Positions 1-7,654 of a DNA stretch of 12,381 nt are shown here, one piece after another. This DNA comes from Candidatus Woesearchaeota archaeon (GTDB lineage Archaea > Nanobdellota > Nanobdellia > Woesearchaeales > GW2011-AR4), in the NCBI GenBank assembly GCA_016211245.1, contig JACQSQ010000096.1, forward strand, positions 1-12,381. The letters run 5' to 3'. The translations under genes were made by a program, and so were the position numbers. The notes under the pieces are model-generated. The model was not told where the DNA came from, did not search any database, and saw only the letters and a list, made by a program, of their open reading frames with translations. Each line of letters begins with the position of its first letter. Position 1 is the first letter of the stretch.

Positions 1-10
1 AATATAATAA

Positions 11-36
11 CAGTTTCCACAGGAAATAGTGGGGTT
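11..36 (+). other. Origin recognition box (ORB)-like element
   Basis: The site contains a perfect 5-bp dyad, TTTCC (14-18) and GGAAA (22-26) around ACA, followed by a G run (31-34). A TTCC/GGAA dyad followed by a G string on one side is the architecture of archaeal ORB elements bound by Orc1/Cdc6, and these usually lie next to a cdc6 gene, as here. The window starts 10 bases before it, so any further copies and an AT-rich unwinding region would lie to the left, unseen. The match to ORB consensus is from memory, not from an alignment. Confidence 0.6.
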
Positions 37-54
37 GCCCGAATAAAGAAAATG

Positions 55-62
55 TTTAAATA
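55..62 (+). promoter_or_regulatory. TATA box of the cdc6-DP1-DP2 operon
   Basis: TTTAAATA is centred about 27 bp before the cdc6 ATG at 86. In archaea transcription starts roughly 25 bp after the TATA centre, which puts the start at or beside the ATG and implies a leaderless message. The box sits between the two ORB-like sites. Confidence 0.5.
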
Positions 63-65
63 CCT

Positions 66-98
66 ACATTTCATCTGGAAAATGTATGGAACGGGGGT
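66..98 (+). other. Possible second, degenerate ORB-like element over the cdc6 start
   Basis: TTTCATCTGGAAA (69-81) is an imperfect TTTC/GAAA dyad, and a five-G run follows at 92-96 after TATGGAAC. The G run is on the same side as in the element at 11-36. It overlaps the cdc6 start codon, so Cdc6 binding here could repress its own gene. The dyad is weaker and the spacing to the G run is longer, so this may be chance within coding sequence. Confidence 0.3.
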
Positions 99-1291
99 TA
101 GATAGGTTTTTTGATGTATTTTTAAAAAAGGAAAGTGTCTTTTTTGACAAAAAGACACTACAATCTACTTATACACCAGAAACAATCCTTTATAGGTGGG
201 AACAGACAAAACAGATTGCTAATATCGTGGCTCCAGCATTAAAGGGGGACAAACCCTCTAATATATTTGTTTATGGAAAAACCGGTACAGGAAAAACACT
301 AACACTCAAGTATACCACACAACAGCTAGTTGAAGCAGCAAATAGGGAAAATATCAATTTAAAAGTTATATATATAAACTGCAAGTTGAAAAGAAGCGCA
401 GACACAGAGTATCGGCTCATAGCACAGCTTGCCAGGGAGTTGGGCAAGTCTATACCCCCAACAGGACTACCGACAGAAGAGGTTTATCGGGCTTTTTTTA
501 AAGCACTAAATAAACAAAAGCAAAACTATATTTTTGTCCTCGACGAAATTGACCAGTTGGTAGAAAAAACGGGAGACGGCGCCCTGTACAACCTAACCAG
601 GATAAATGAAGAAGACACAAACTCACAAATATCAGTTATTGGAATCTCAAACAATATTATGTTTGTGGATAACCTGGACCCGAGGGTAAGGTCATCATTA
701 TCTGAAGAAGGGGTTGTTTTTCCACCCTATAACGCACTGCAAATACAGGGAATATTGAGGCAAAGGGCCGAAATTGCCTTCAAAGCCGGAGCCATAGGGG
801 GTGGTGTTATAGAAAAATGTGCAGCCTATGCCGCCAGAGACCACGGAGATGCAAGGAGGGCCCTCGAATTGCTCAGGGTAGCTGGTGAAGTCGCAGACAG
901 AAAAAACACAAATAAAATTACCATTGAGCATATTGACGAAGCGGAACAGAAAATAGACAGGGACAGGATGATAGATGTGGTGGCAACCCAGCCAAAACAA
1001 TACCATTTGGTTCTTTACTCCATAATCTCGCTGCAGCCGCAAAGGAACAACAACATATTTACCGGCGAAGTTTATGAAGTATACAGATCTTTATGCAATA
1101 AAACCAACACCAGCGTGCTAACCCAGCGCAGGGTCTCCGATATAATTTCAGAATTTGACATGCTTGGTATAGTTAATGCAAAAGTAATATCGAAAGGAAG
1201 ATATGGCAGAACAAGAGACATTTCTGTAGAAATTCCACAAAACATCATGCCAAGAATAAAAACCATGCTGGAAGACAGCATCCACATCTAA
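86..1291 (+). CDS. cdc6: Orc1/Cdc6 replication initiator ATPase
   Basis: This is the archaeal origin-binding AAA+ protein that recognises ORB sites and loads MCM. The 401-residue product has a short basic N-terminus, Walker A GKTGTGKT (64-71), Walker B VLDEID (151-156), a sensor-1 region GISNN (186-190), a sensor-2 GDARRAL motif (254-260) and a C-terminal winged-helix region (about 300-400) for DNA binding. All ATPase motifs look intact and the length is typical. The ATG at 86 is chosen because the N-terminus then matches the family and the TATA box is correctly spaced; no Shine-Dalgarno is evident. It is first in an operon with DP1 and DP2, one base from DP1, and next to an ORB-like site, as expected for an initiator beside its origin. 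Confidence 0.96.
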   Translation: MERGLDRFFDVFLKKESVFFDKKTLQSTYTPETILYRWEQTKQIANIVAPALKGDKPSNIFVYGKTGTGKTLTLKYTTQQLVEAANRENINLKVIYINCKLKRSADTEYRLIAQLARELGKSIPPTGLPTEEVYRAFFKALNKQKQNYIFVLDEIDQLVEKTGDGALYNLTRINEEDTNSQISVIGISNNIMFVDNLDPRVRSSLSEEGVVFPPYNALQIQGILRQRAEIAFKAGAIGGGVIEKCAAYAARDHGDARRALELLRVAGEVADRKNTNKITIEHIDEAEQKIDRDRMIDVVATQPKQYHLVLYSIISLQPQRNNNIFTGEVYEVYRSLCNKTNTSVLTQRRVSDIISEFDMLGIVNAKVISKGRYGRTRDISVEIPQNIMPRIKTMLEDSIHI

Positions 1292-1292
1292 A

Positions 1293-2798
1293 ATGCAGCA
1301 AGAAATAATAAACAGAAAGAGGGAAATCATAGAAATTTGTCTTAAAAAAGGGATACTCATAAGCCCGGAAGCCCTTAAGAGAATAGACGACGAGCAGAAA
1401 ATATTAAAAATTTTTGAAATACTGAAGCAAAAGAAAGTTGAAGCACCCCCAGATGCAGAAATAAACTTTGACAACCTGATAAGGGAAAATCGCCAGACAC
1501 AAACAAAAGAAATAGGGGAAAAAATAATAAAAAAAGAAGATAAAATAAAGATAGTTTATTCATATCAAGATGAGCCAAAAAAGAGAGACCCACAGGATTT
1601 TGTGGATTATTTCAATAACCGGTACAGGTCACTTGAAAGGATACTCAAGCAAAGGCAAGAACTTAAAAATCCAATTTCTATAGGTAAAATATCAAACAAA
1701 AAAGAAAAGGAGGAATTATCAATAATCGGGATGGTTAATAATAAACACACAACAAAAAACGGCAACCTGATGATTATTCTTGAAGACCCCACTGGTATGC
1801 GAAAGGTCATAATAAACAAAAACAAGCCGGCGCTTTTTAACGAAGCAAAAGACATAGTTCTTGATGAAGTGATCGGGGCAGTGGGGGTCAATACAGAATC
1901 CGTAATTTTCGCAAATAACATTATTTGGCCAGAAGTCCCAACCAACAAGGAGCTTAAAAAATCCGAAGATGAAAAATATATATTGTTTCTATCAGATTTG
2001 CACGTCGGTTCATCAAAATTTTTGCCGGAAGATTTTGAAAAATTTCTTAGATGGGTAAATTGTGAGATGGGGAACGAACAGCAGAAGCACATAGCAAAAA
2101 ACATAGAATGCATCTTCATAGCTGGAGACTTGGTGGACGGGTGCGGCATTTACCCTGAGCAGGACAAGGAGCTCTCTACAAAAGACATATACCAACAATA
2201 CAAAGACTGCGCAAGTTTGCTGAAGCAAATACCGGAGCACATACCTTTGATAATATGCCCTGGGAACCACGATGCATTGAGAATTTCGGAGCCGCAGCCA
2301 AGATTATCCACAGAGTACGCAAAGCCGCTTTATGAAATGAACAATACAATAATGGTTTCAAATCCCTCAATGATTAACATAAACTCCACTAGCAATTTTC
2401 CAGGCTTTGACGTCATGATGTACCACGGCTACTCTTTTGACTATTTTGTGGCTCACGTGGACTCCCTAAGGAGCATGGGGGGTTATGATAGGGTAGATTT
2501 GATCATGAAATTCTTGCTTAAAAGAAGGCATCTTGCCCCAACACACACTTCAACATTATACATACCAGACACAAAAAAAGACCCATTAGTAATAGAAAAA
2601 ATACCAGATTTTTTCCTTAGCGGGCACATACACAAATCAGCAACTGCAAATTACCGCAATACAACCCTGATTTGTGGCAGTTGCTGGCAGTCAAAAACAA
2701 TCTTTCAGGAAAAAGTCGGCCACAATCCAGAGCCAAGCAGGGTCCCGATAGTAAACTTGAAGACAAGGGACGTTAAAATATTGAAATTTGGGCAATAA
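1293..2798 (+). CDS. polB: DNA polymerase D small subunit DP1 (3'-5' exonuclease)
   Basis: DP1 is the proofreading exonuclease subunit of archaeal PolD. The 501-residue product has a lysine/glutamate-rich N-terminal part (1-125), an OB-fold region (about 140-215, with EDPTGMRKV) and a calcineurin-like phosphoesterase domain. The metal-binding motifs are all present: DLHVGS (235-240), GDLVDG (278-283), GNHD (324-327), YHG (377-379) and GHIH (444-447). The exonuclease is therefore probably active, unlike the inactivated B subunits of eukaryotic replicases. It is somewhat shorter than my recollection of Thermococcales DP1 (about 600 residues), the difference being in the N-terminal linker. The ATG lies one base after the cdc6 stop (TAA-A-ATG), suggesting translational coupling. 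DP2 follows with the same junction. Confidence 0.95.
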   Translation: MQQEIINRKREIIEICLKKGILISPEALKRIDDEQKILKIFEILKQKKVEAPPDAEINFDNLIRENRQTQTKEIGEKIIKKEDKIKIVYSYQDEPKKRDPQDFVDYFNNRYRSLERILKQRQELKNPISIGKISNKKEKEELSIIGMVNNKHTTKNGNLMIILEDPTGMRKVIINKNKPALFNEAKDIVLDEVIGAVGVNTESVIFANNIIWPEVPTNKELKKSEDEKYILFLSDLHVGSSKFLPEDFEKFLRWVNCEMGNEQQKHIAKNIECIFIAGDLVDGCGIYPEQDKELSTKDIYQQYKDCASLLKQIPEHIPLIICPGNHDALRISEPQPRLSTEYAKPLYEMNNTIMVSNPSMININSTSNFPGFDVMMYHGYSFDYFVAHVDSLRSMGGYDRVDLIMKFLLKRRHLAPTHTSTLYIPDTKKDPLVIEKIPDFFLSGHIHKSATANYRNTTLICGSCWQSKTIFQEKVGHNPEPSRVPIVNLKTRDVKILKFGQ

Positions 2799-2799
2799 A

Positions 2800-5700
2800 A
2801 TGATTACTGAAAATTATGCAAAGAGCTTGATGGAAAGCATAGAATGTGGATACAAAATAGCAAATTTAGCGAGAGCTAAGGGATACGATCCGGAAGAAAC
2901 GGTCGGCATACCCCTCGCAAAAAACATGGCAGAAAGAGTTGAAGGATTGGTCAGCGTAGTAACCCCCCAAATCCTAAACAAAGGAATACCTCGAAGGATA
3001 AAGGAATTAGAGGACATTTACGGGAAGCTGGACTGGAGGGTGGCTTTAACTATTTCTTTGGAAATTACCCAAGAGGCATTCTGTAAATTTAATTCGGGTA
3101 AAGAGGCGATAGAAACCGGGATAAGGGTTGGGCTGGCTTACCTGACTTTGGGGGTAGTGGCATCCCCATTGGAGGGATTTGTTGAATTAAACATCAAAAA
3201 AAGAAAGGATGGTAAGGAATATTTTGCCCTGATGTACGCTGGGCCTATAAGGAGTGCGGGAGGGACGGCCGGAGCGCTGAGCGTGGTAATAGCGGATTAC
3301 ATAAGAAAAAAAATGGGATATGGTGTTTATGATCCCTCAGAAAAAGAAATAAGAAGAATGGTCACGGAGCTTTATGATTACCACGAAAGAATAACCAATC
3401 TACAATATTTGCCGAGCGAAAAGGAAATTAGGTTTTTAGTCAACAATCTACCTGTAGAGATTGACGGCGACCCTTCCGAGGAGATAGAAGTTTCCAACCA
3501 CAAAGATGTAGAGAGGATAAAAACAAACAGGATCAGGAGCGGGCCATGCCTTGTCCTGGGAGAGTGTGTTGCACAGAAATCCGCAAAACTATGGTCACAA
3601 ATCCGAAAATGGAAATCGGACTTTGACTTGGAGCATTGGGAGTTCCTTCAGGATTTTATACACCTACAAAAAGAAATCAAGGCGAAGGAAAAATTTTCAG
3701 CCAAAAGCATAAGCCCAATCTACACATATATCCAGGACTTGGTCGCAGGACGCCCTGTTCTCGGCCACCCTTCTGCTGTTGGTGGGTTTAGGCTTAGATA
3801 TGGCAGGTGCAGAACCTCGGGCTACTCAGCAACAGCGATACATCCTGCAACAATGGAAGTTCTAAATAAATATCTGGCGATAGGAACCCAGTTGAAAGTT
3901 GAAAGGCCTGGAAAGGCGACAACAATCACCGTCTGCAATTATCTGGAAGGGCCCGTTGTGAAGCTAGCAAATAATAGTGTAGTGGCCATAACTGACGAGC
4001 ACCAGGCAAGACAATTTTTAAAATCAATCAAAGAAATCCTGTTCTTGGGAGACATCTTGATCAGTTACGGGGATTTTTACAATAGGGCACACCTTTTGGT
4101 GCCGGCCGGCTATTGTGAAGAGTGGTGGGCGCTCGAGGCGGAAAAGGCAATGATCGGCATGTTTGGAGCATTGGACTACAATAAACTGTCCCAATTGTCC
4201 GGCATCGATGCCGAAACATTGGAAAACTTGATTAAAAATTATTTTTTCCAAAAACCAAGTTCCAAAACAACAATAATCATGAGTAAAATATTGAAGATAC
4301 CCCTACATCCGCACTACACCCATCACTGGAAAACACTCCAAAAAGAAGAATTTATCGAGCTGCTTAAATGGATTTCAACAGGAAAAACAGAGTACGACAG
4401 AAACACAACAACAAAAATAATCATGGACAAGAACGAAGTCGGAAAAAGAATTTTGGAACTGATCGGGCTGCCGCACTTGTTTGTTAACAACGAATTCACG
4501 GTAATCGAGAGGGAAGAGGCAGAAATATTATCGGCAATATTCAACCTAGGCGAGAAGGATTTTTATGAAAAATATTTCCAATCAGAATCAGAAGACGTGT
4601 TGGATTTAATCAATATTTTTTCCGGCGTGAAATTAAGGGACAAGTCAGGAACTTTCATTGGTGCAAGAATGGGCAGGCCGGAAAAAGCAAAGGTTAGAAA
4701 AATGGAAGGGGATCCTCACACACTGTTTCCGGTAGGCAAGGAAGGCGGTAAGATGAGATCATTCCAAAGCGCCTTGGAAGGGGGATTTGTAGAAGCAGAA
4801 TTCCCGACTTATATCTGCAAAAATTGCAACAAGCAAACTATCTTTTCCAAGTGCGAGCAATGTGATTCAAGAACAACCAAAACCGGCTATTGCACTTTTT
4901 GCGGCGTGACGGAAGGCACAACATGCAAACATGGCGAAACATTACAGTTCAAGCAGCAGAGGATAGAAATATGTCATTATTTTAAGAATATTCTAAAAAA
5001 AATAAACATGCAGCAATACCCGGACCTGATTAAGGGAGTAAGGGGAACATCAAATAAATTACATATACCTGAGCACTTTGCAAAGGGCATATTGAGGGCA
5101 AAATACTCCATACCTGTAAATAAAGACGGCACAACAAGATATGATATGACCCAGCTGCCAATAACCCATTTTGTGCCAAGAGAAATAGGAACATCAGCAG
5201 AGGAATTAAGAAAGCTAGGCTATGAGAAAGATATCTACGGGAACGATCTGGTTGAAGATGAACAAATTCTGGAACTCAGTCCCCAGGACATAATCCTTCC
5301 AAAATGTGAGGACGCACCAGAGATCGGAGCAGACAAAGTTCTATTTGGCGTGGCGGGATTCATAGACGAACTACTGGTTTCTTTGTATGGCTTAAATAAA
5401 TTTTACAACCTTAAATCAGAAAAGAATTTAGTCGGCCAGCTCGTTGTTGCACTGGCCCCGCATACATCTGCAGCAATAGTCGGAAGGATAATTGGTTTTT
5501 CTAAGACGCAGGGGTTTTTTGCACATCCACTATTTCACGCAGCCACAAGGAGGGATTGTGATGGTGATGAGGCATCCGTAATCTTGCTTATGGATGCGTT
5601 GCTTAACTTTTCAAGACAATTCTTACCTGATACCAGGGGGGCAACTCAAGATGCGCCGCTCGTCCTGACAACCCTGCTTAATCCAAATGAAGTGGATGAC

Positions 5701-6300
5701 ATGGCATTTGATTTGGATGTCGCGCAGAGGTACACTTTGGAGCTTTATGAGGCAGCACAAAAATTTGAAATGCCATCCAACGTCAAGATAGAAAAATTGG
5801 GCGATATGCTCAAAACAAACAAAATAAAAATATCATACACACATCCTGTCGACAACATAAATTCCGGGGTTAAATGCTCTTCATACAAAACAATTTCGTC
5901 CATGGAAGACAAGCTTAAAGGGCAGATGGATTTGGCTGACAAAATAAGGGCTGTAGACGCGTCTGATGTTGCAAGGCTCGTCATAGAAAAGCACCTCTTA
6001 AGGGACATCAAAGGCAACCTAAGAAAATTCTCAACACAGGAATTCAGGTGCAGCAAATGCACAGAAAAATACAGAAGGCCGCCTTTAAGCGGGAAATGCC
6101 TTGCATGCGGAAGCAGGCTCATATTCACAGTTTCAGAGGGCTCGATAGTAAAATATTTGGAACCGGCAATTTCGCTTTCAGAAAAATACAACCTACCTCC
6201 TTACCTGAAGCAGGTATTGGAATTGACAAAGCACAGGGTTGAAGGGGTTTTCGGAAAGGACAAGGACAAGCAAGAAGGGCTAGGAAGATGGTTTGGGTAA
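2800..6300 (+). CDS. polC: DNA polymerase D large catalytic subunit DP2
   Basis: DP2 is the polymerase subunit of PolD, with double-psi beta-barrel catalytic folds. The 1166-residue product shows the DP2 motifs GPIRSAGGTAGA (148-159) and GGFRLRYGR (328-336). A Cys-rich zinc region has C673, C676, C685, C688, C698, C701 and C709. The catalytic loop is RDCDGDE (D919, D921, D923, E924), followed by the conserved helix ALLNFS. A second zinc site has C1084, C1087, C1100 and C1103. The last residues, QEGLGRWF (1158-1165), form a PIP box for the PCNA clamp. The length is normal, so there is no intein. ATG at 2800 is preferred over an in-frame TTG at 2788, because it recreates the TAA-A-ATG spacing seen upstream and gives the family N-terminus. 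The catalytic loop reads RDCDGDE where I recall RNCDGDE in Thermococcales. Confidence 0.96.
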   Translation: MITENYAKSLMESIECGYKIANLARAKGYDPEETVGIPLAKNMAERVEGLVSVVTPQILNKGIPRRIKELEDIYGKLDWRVALTISLEITQEAFCKFNSGKEAIETGIRVGLAYLTLGVVASPLEGFVELNIKKRKDGKEYFALMYAGPIRSAGGTAGALSVVIADYIRKKMGYGVYDPSEKEIRRMVTELYDYHERITNLQYLPSEKEIRFLVNNLPVEIDGDPSEEIEVSNHKDVERIKTNRIRSGPCLVLGECVAQKSAKLWSQIRKWKSDFDLEHWEFLQDFIHLQKEIKAKEKFSAKSISPIYTYIQDLVAGRPVLGHPSAVGGFRLRYGRCRTSGYSATAIHPATMEVLNKYLAIGTQLKVERPGKATTITVCNYLEGPVVKLANNSVVAITDEHQARQFLKSIKEILFLGDILISYGDFYNRAHLLVPAGYCEEWWALEAEKAMIGMFGALDYNKLSQLSGIDAETLENLIKNYFFQKPSSKTTIIMSKILKIPLHPHYTHHWKTLQKEEFIELLKWISTGKTEYDRNTTTKIIMDKNEVGKRILELIGLPHLFVNNEFTVIEREEAEILSAIFNLGEKDFYEKYFQSESEDVLDLINIFSGVKLRDKSGTFIGARMGRPEKAKVRKMEGDPHTLFPVGKEGGKMRSFQSALEGGFVEAEFPTYICKNCNKQTIFSKCEQCDSRTTKTGYCTFCGVTEGTTCKHGETLQFKQQRIEICHYFKNILKKINMQQYPDLIKGVRGTSNKLHIPEHFAKGILRAKYSIPVNKDGTTRYDMTQLPITHFVPREIGTSAEELRKLGYEKDIYGNDLVEDEQILELSPQDIILPKCEDAPEIGADKVLFGVAGFIDELLVSLYGLNKFYNLKSEKNLVGQLVVALAPHTSAAIVGRIIGFSKTQGFFAHPLFHAATRRDCDGDEASVILLMDALLNFSRQFLPDTRGATQDAPLVLTTLLNPNEVDDMAFDLDVAQRYTLELYEAAQKFEMPSNVKIEKLGDMLKTNKIKISYTHPVDNINSGVKCSSYKTISSMEDKLKGQMDLADKIRAVDASDVARLVIEKHLLRDIKGNLRKFSTQEFRCSKCTEKYRRPPLSGKCLACGSRLIFTVSEGSIVKYLEPAISLSEKYNLPPYLKQVLELTKHRVEGVFGKDKDKQEGLGRWFG

Positions 6301-6375
6301 TTGTTCTAGATTAATTAGCAGCAAACTCTTTGTTAGTTGTGAAGACTTCAAAAGTTTCATCCGAAAAGTTGTGGA

Positions 6376-7590
6376 CTAAGGTCGCTCATTTATGATTTTT
6401 ATTTTATAAATTACAACAGAAGAATCAGAATAAACTCTTTCAAAACCATTTACTAGTTCCAATTTTAACATCTTATAAAATATTGAATTTTTATTTAATG
6501 TTGATCCATTAACTAATTCTGTTGGTATTCCAGTTATTTGATATAAATGATAAGCCTTACCATACTCAGAACTTGTAACTAGAACATATTTGGAATTATA
6601 CTCCTTCATCAAGTTTATAGCTTCTTCAGGATTGGTAGTAGTTAAAATTAATGCAACATTTTTTATATCATTATTGTTGCTCAATTCACCATATTTTTTT
6701 GTATTATATTTTTGAGTGTCAGAAATAGATTTAGATTGGGCAAAAGATGTTTTGAATAGTGTTGGTAAATCTTGTGGTGGAAAATAATATTTTAGTATTT
6801 GACTTGTAGCAACTGAATTTAATATTTCTTCTGATGGTGTAAAAACAATAGCCTCAACATTTCCTAAACCTCTAATTATGTGACCATAATCCCACCAAGC
6901 AGAAACTATTGAATCTTTTGGTAGGTTGTTTTTAATCCATTCCATCGCTGGTTGAAGTTCAGTATACAAATAGTTTGATGTATATTTTCTTCCATCCTTT
7001 TCATATTCAAAGGTGGAATAGAATTTATCGAAAGCTACAATACATTTAGTACTCAAAGATTGATATTTAATTCCATCACATTTTTCTGAGTTTTCTGCTA
7101 TAACAGCTTCACAAAATAGTTTTGAATCACTATCTTCAATGTTATTACAATATTCCAAAGGTACATTAATATTTTCTAAACGACATAGATATGTAGAAAA
7201 TTTACAATCACTTAATAGATTAATCTTAAACATAATACATTGGTTTCTACTAGTTTTGTCAATGACACTCTTGCAAATATCAACATCATCATAGATAAAT
7301 ACTAAGGTATTATAACACAAATCTCGGATTTTTTGGTCATCTATTTTACCGCAAACAAAAATCAAGTTATTCTTTTTGTTTTCATCGTTACAATTATTTT
7401 GGGTCTTACCCTCTTTTATACAGTTTGCAAATGACGTAGTTTCAGATTTTACAATTTCTGAATAACAAGAATCTCTTTTGTACTGGTCATCAATGTTCCC
7501 GCACTGGGAATCTAATTTAACTTCTTGTTGAGAAACACATCCAGAAATAATGACTACCAACCCTAAAAATAAAATTGTGAGTTTATTCAT
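6376..7590 (-). CDS. Predicted lipoprotein: Cys-rich repeats plus soluble STT3/AglB-like WWDYG domain
   Basis: I do not recognise a named gene. From ATG 7590 the product has 404 residues. It starts with a lipoprotein signal: MNK, a hydrophobic stretch (4-15) and lipobox ISGC with C18. Residues 30-183 carry 14 cysteines, including five C-x11-C pairs (30/42, 80/92, 106/118, 148/160, 171/183). Residues about 208-400 resemble the extracytoplasmic C-terminal domain of archaeal oligosaccharyltransferase AglB/STT3: a WIKNNLPKDS lead-in, the WWDYG signature (232-236), EEAINLMKEYNSKYVLV (322-338) and a GK motif (344-345) in an AglB-like context. There is no multi-spanning membrane domain, so catalysis like AglB's is unlikely; sequon or glycan binding at the cell surface is my inference. 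An in-frame GTG at 7614 gives 8 more residues, but it lies upstream of the expected transcript start. The gene is visibly more AT-rich than its neighbours (about one third G+C in a sampled line against nearly half in MCM). Confidence 0.75.
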   Translation of the reverse strand: MNKLTILFLGLVVIISGCVSQQEVKLDSQCGNIDDQYKRDSCYSEIVKSETTSFANCIKEGKTQNNCNDENKKNNLIFVCGKIDDQKIRDLCYNTLVFIYDDVDICKSVIDKTSRNQCIMFKINLLSDCKFSTYLCRLENINVPLEYCNNIEDSDSKLFCEAVIAENSEKCDGIKYQSLSTKCIVAFDKFYSTFEYEKDGRKYTSNYLYTELQPAMEWIKNNLPKDSIVSAWWDYGHIIRGLGNVEAIVFTPSEEILNSVATSQILKYYFPPQDLPTLFKTSFAQSKSISDTQKYNTKKYGELSNNNDIKNVALILTTTNPEEAINLMKEYNSKYVLVTSSEYGKAYHLYQITGIPTELVNGSTLNKNSIFYKMLKLELVNGFERVYSDSSVVIYKIKIINERP

Positions 7591-7616
7591 ACTTAATAGT
7601 ATTTGTAAAAACACTT

Positions 7617-7624
7617 ATTTATAA
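7617..7624 (-). promoter_or_regulatory. TATA box of the lipoprotein gene
   Basis: TTATAAAT on the minus strand is centred about 30 bp before the ATG at 7590. It implies transcription separate from aIF2-beta and a leader of only a few bases. It also argues against the GTG at 7614 as the start. Confidence 0.5.
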
Positions 7625-7626
7625 CA

Positions 7627-7636
7627 CTTTCGAAAG
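7627..7636. repeat. Perfect 10-bp palindrome upstream of the lipoprotein promoter
   Basis: CTTTCGAAAG is self-complementary and lies directly upstream of the TATA box at 7617-7624, over or beside the expected BRE position. It could be an operator, but a 10-bp palindrome also occurs by chance. Confidence 0.3.
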
Positions 7637-7654
7637 AATGTATACCACATTTTT

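Noticed and set aside
2788..2799. TTG start for DP2 overlapping the end of DP1
   Set aside because: The ATG at 2800 fits the family N-terminus and repeats the TAA-A-ATG junction of the preceding pair.
2800..6300. Intein in DP2
   Set aside because: The product has normal length (1166 residues) and the conserved motifs follow each other without a large insertion or splicing-junction residues.
6340..6350. TGAAGACTTCA palindrome between DP2 and the lipoprotein gene as a terminator
   Set aside because: The 5-bp arms with a one-base centre cannot form a hairpin loop, and no T run follows on either strand.
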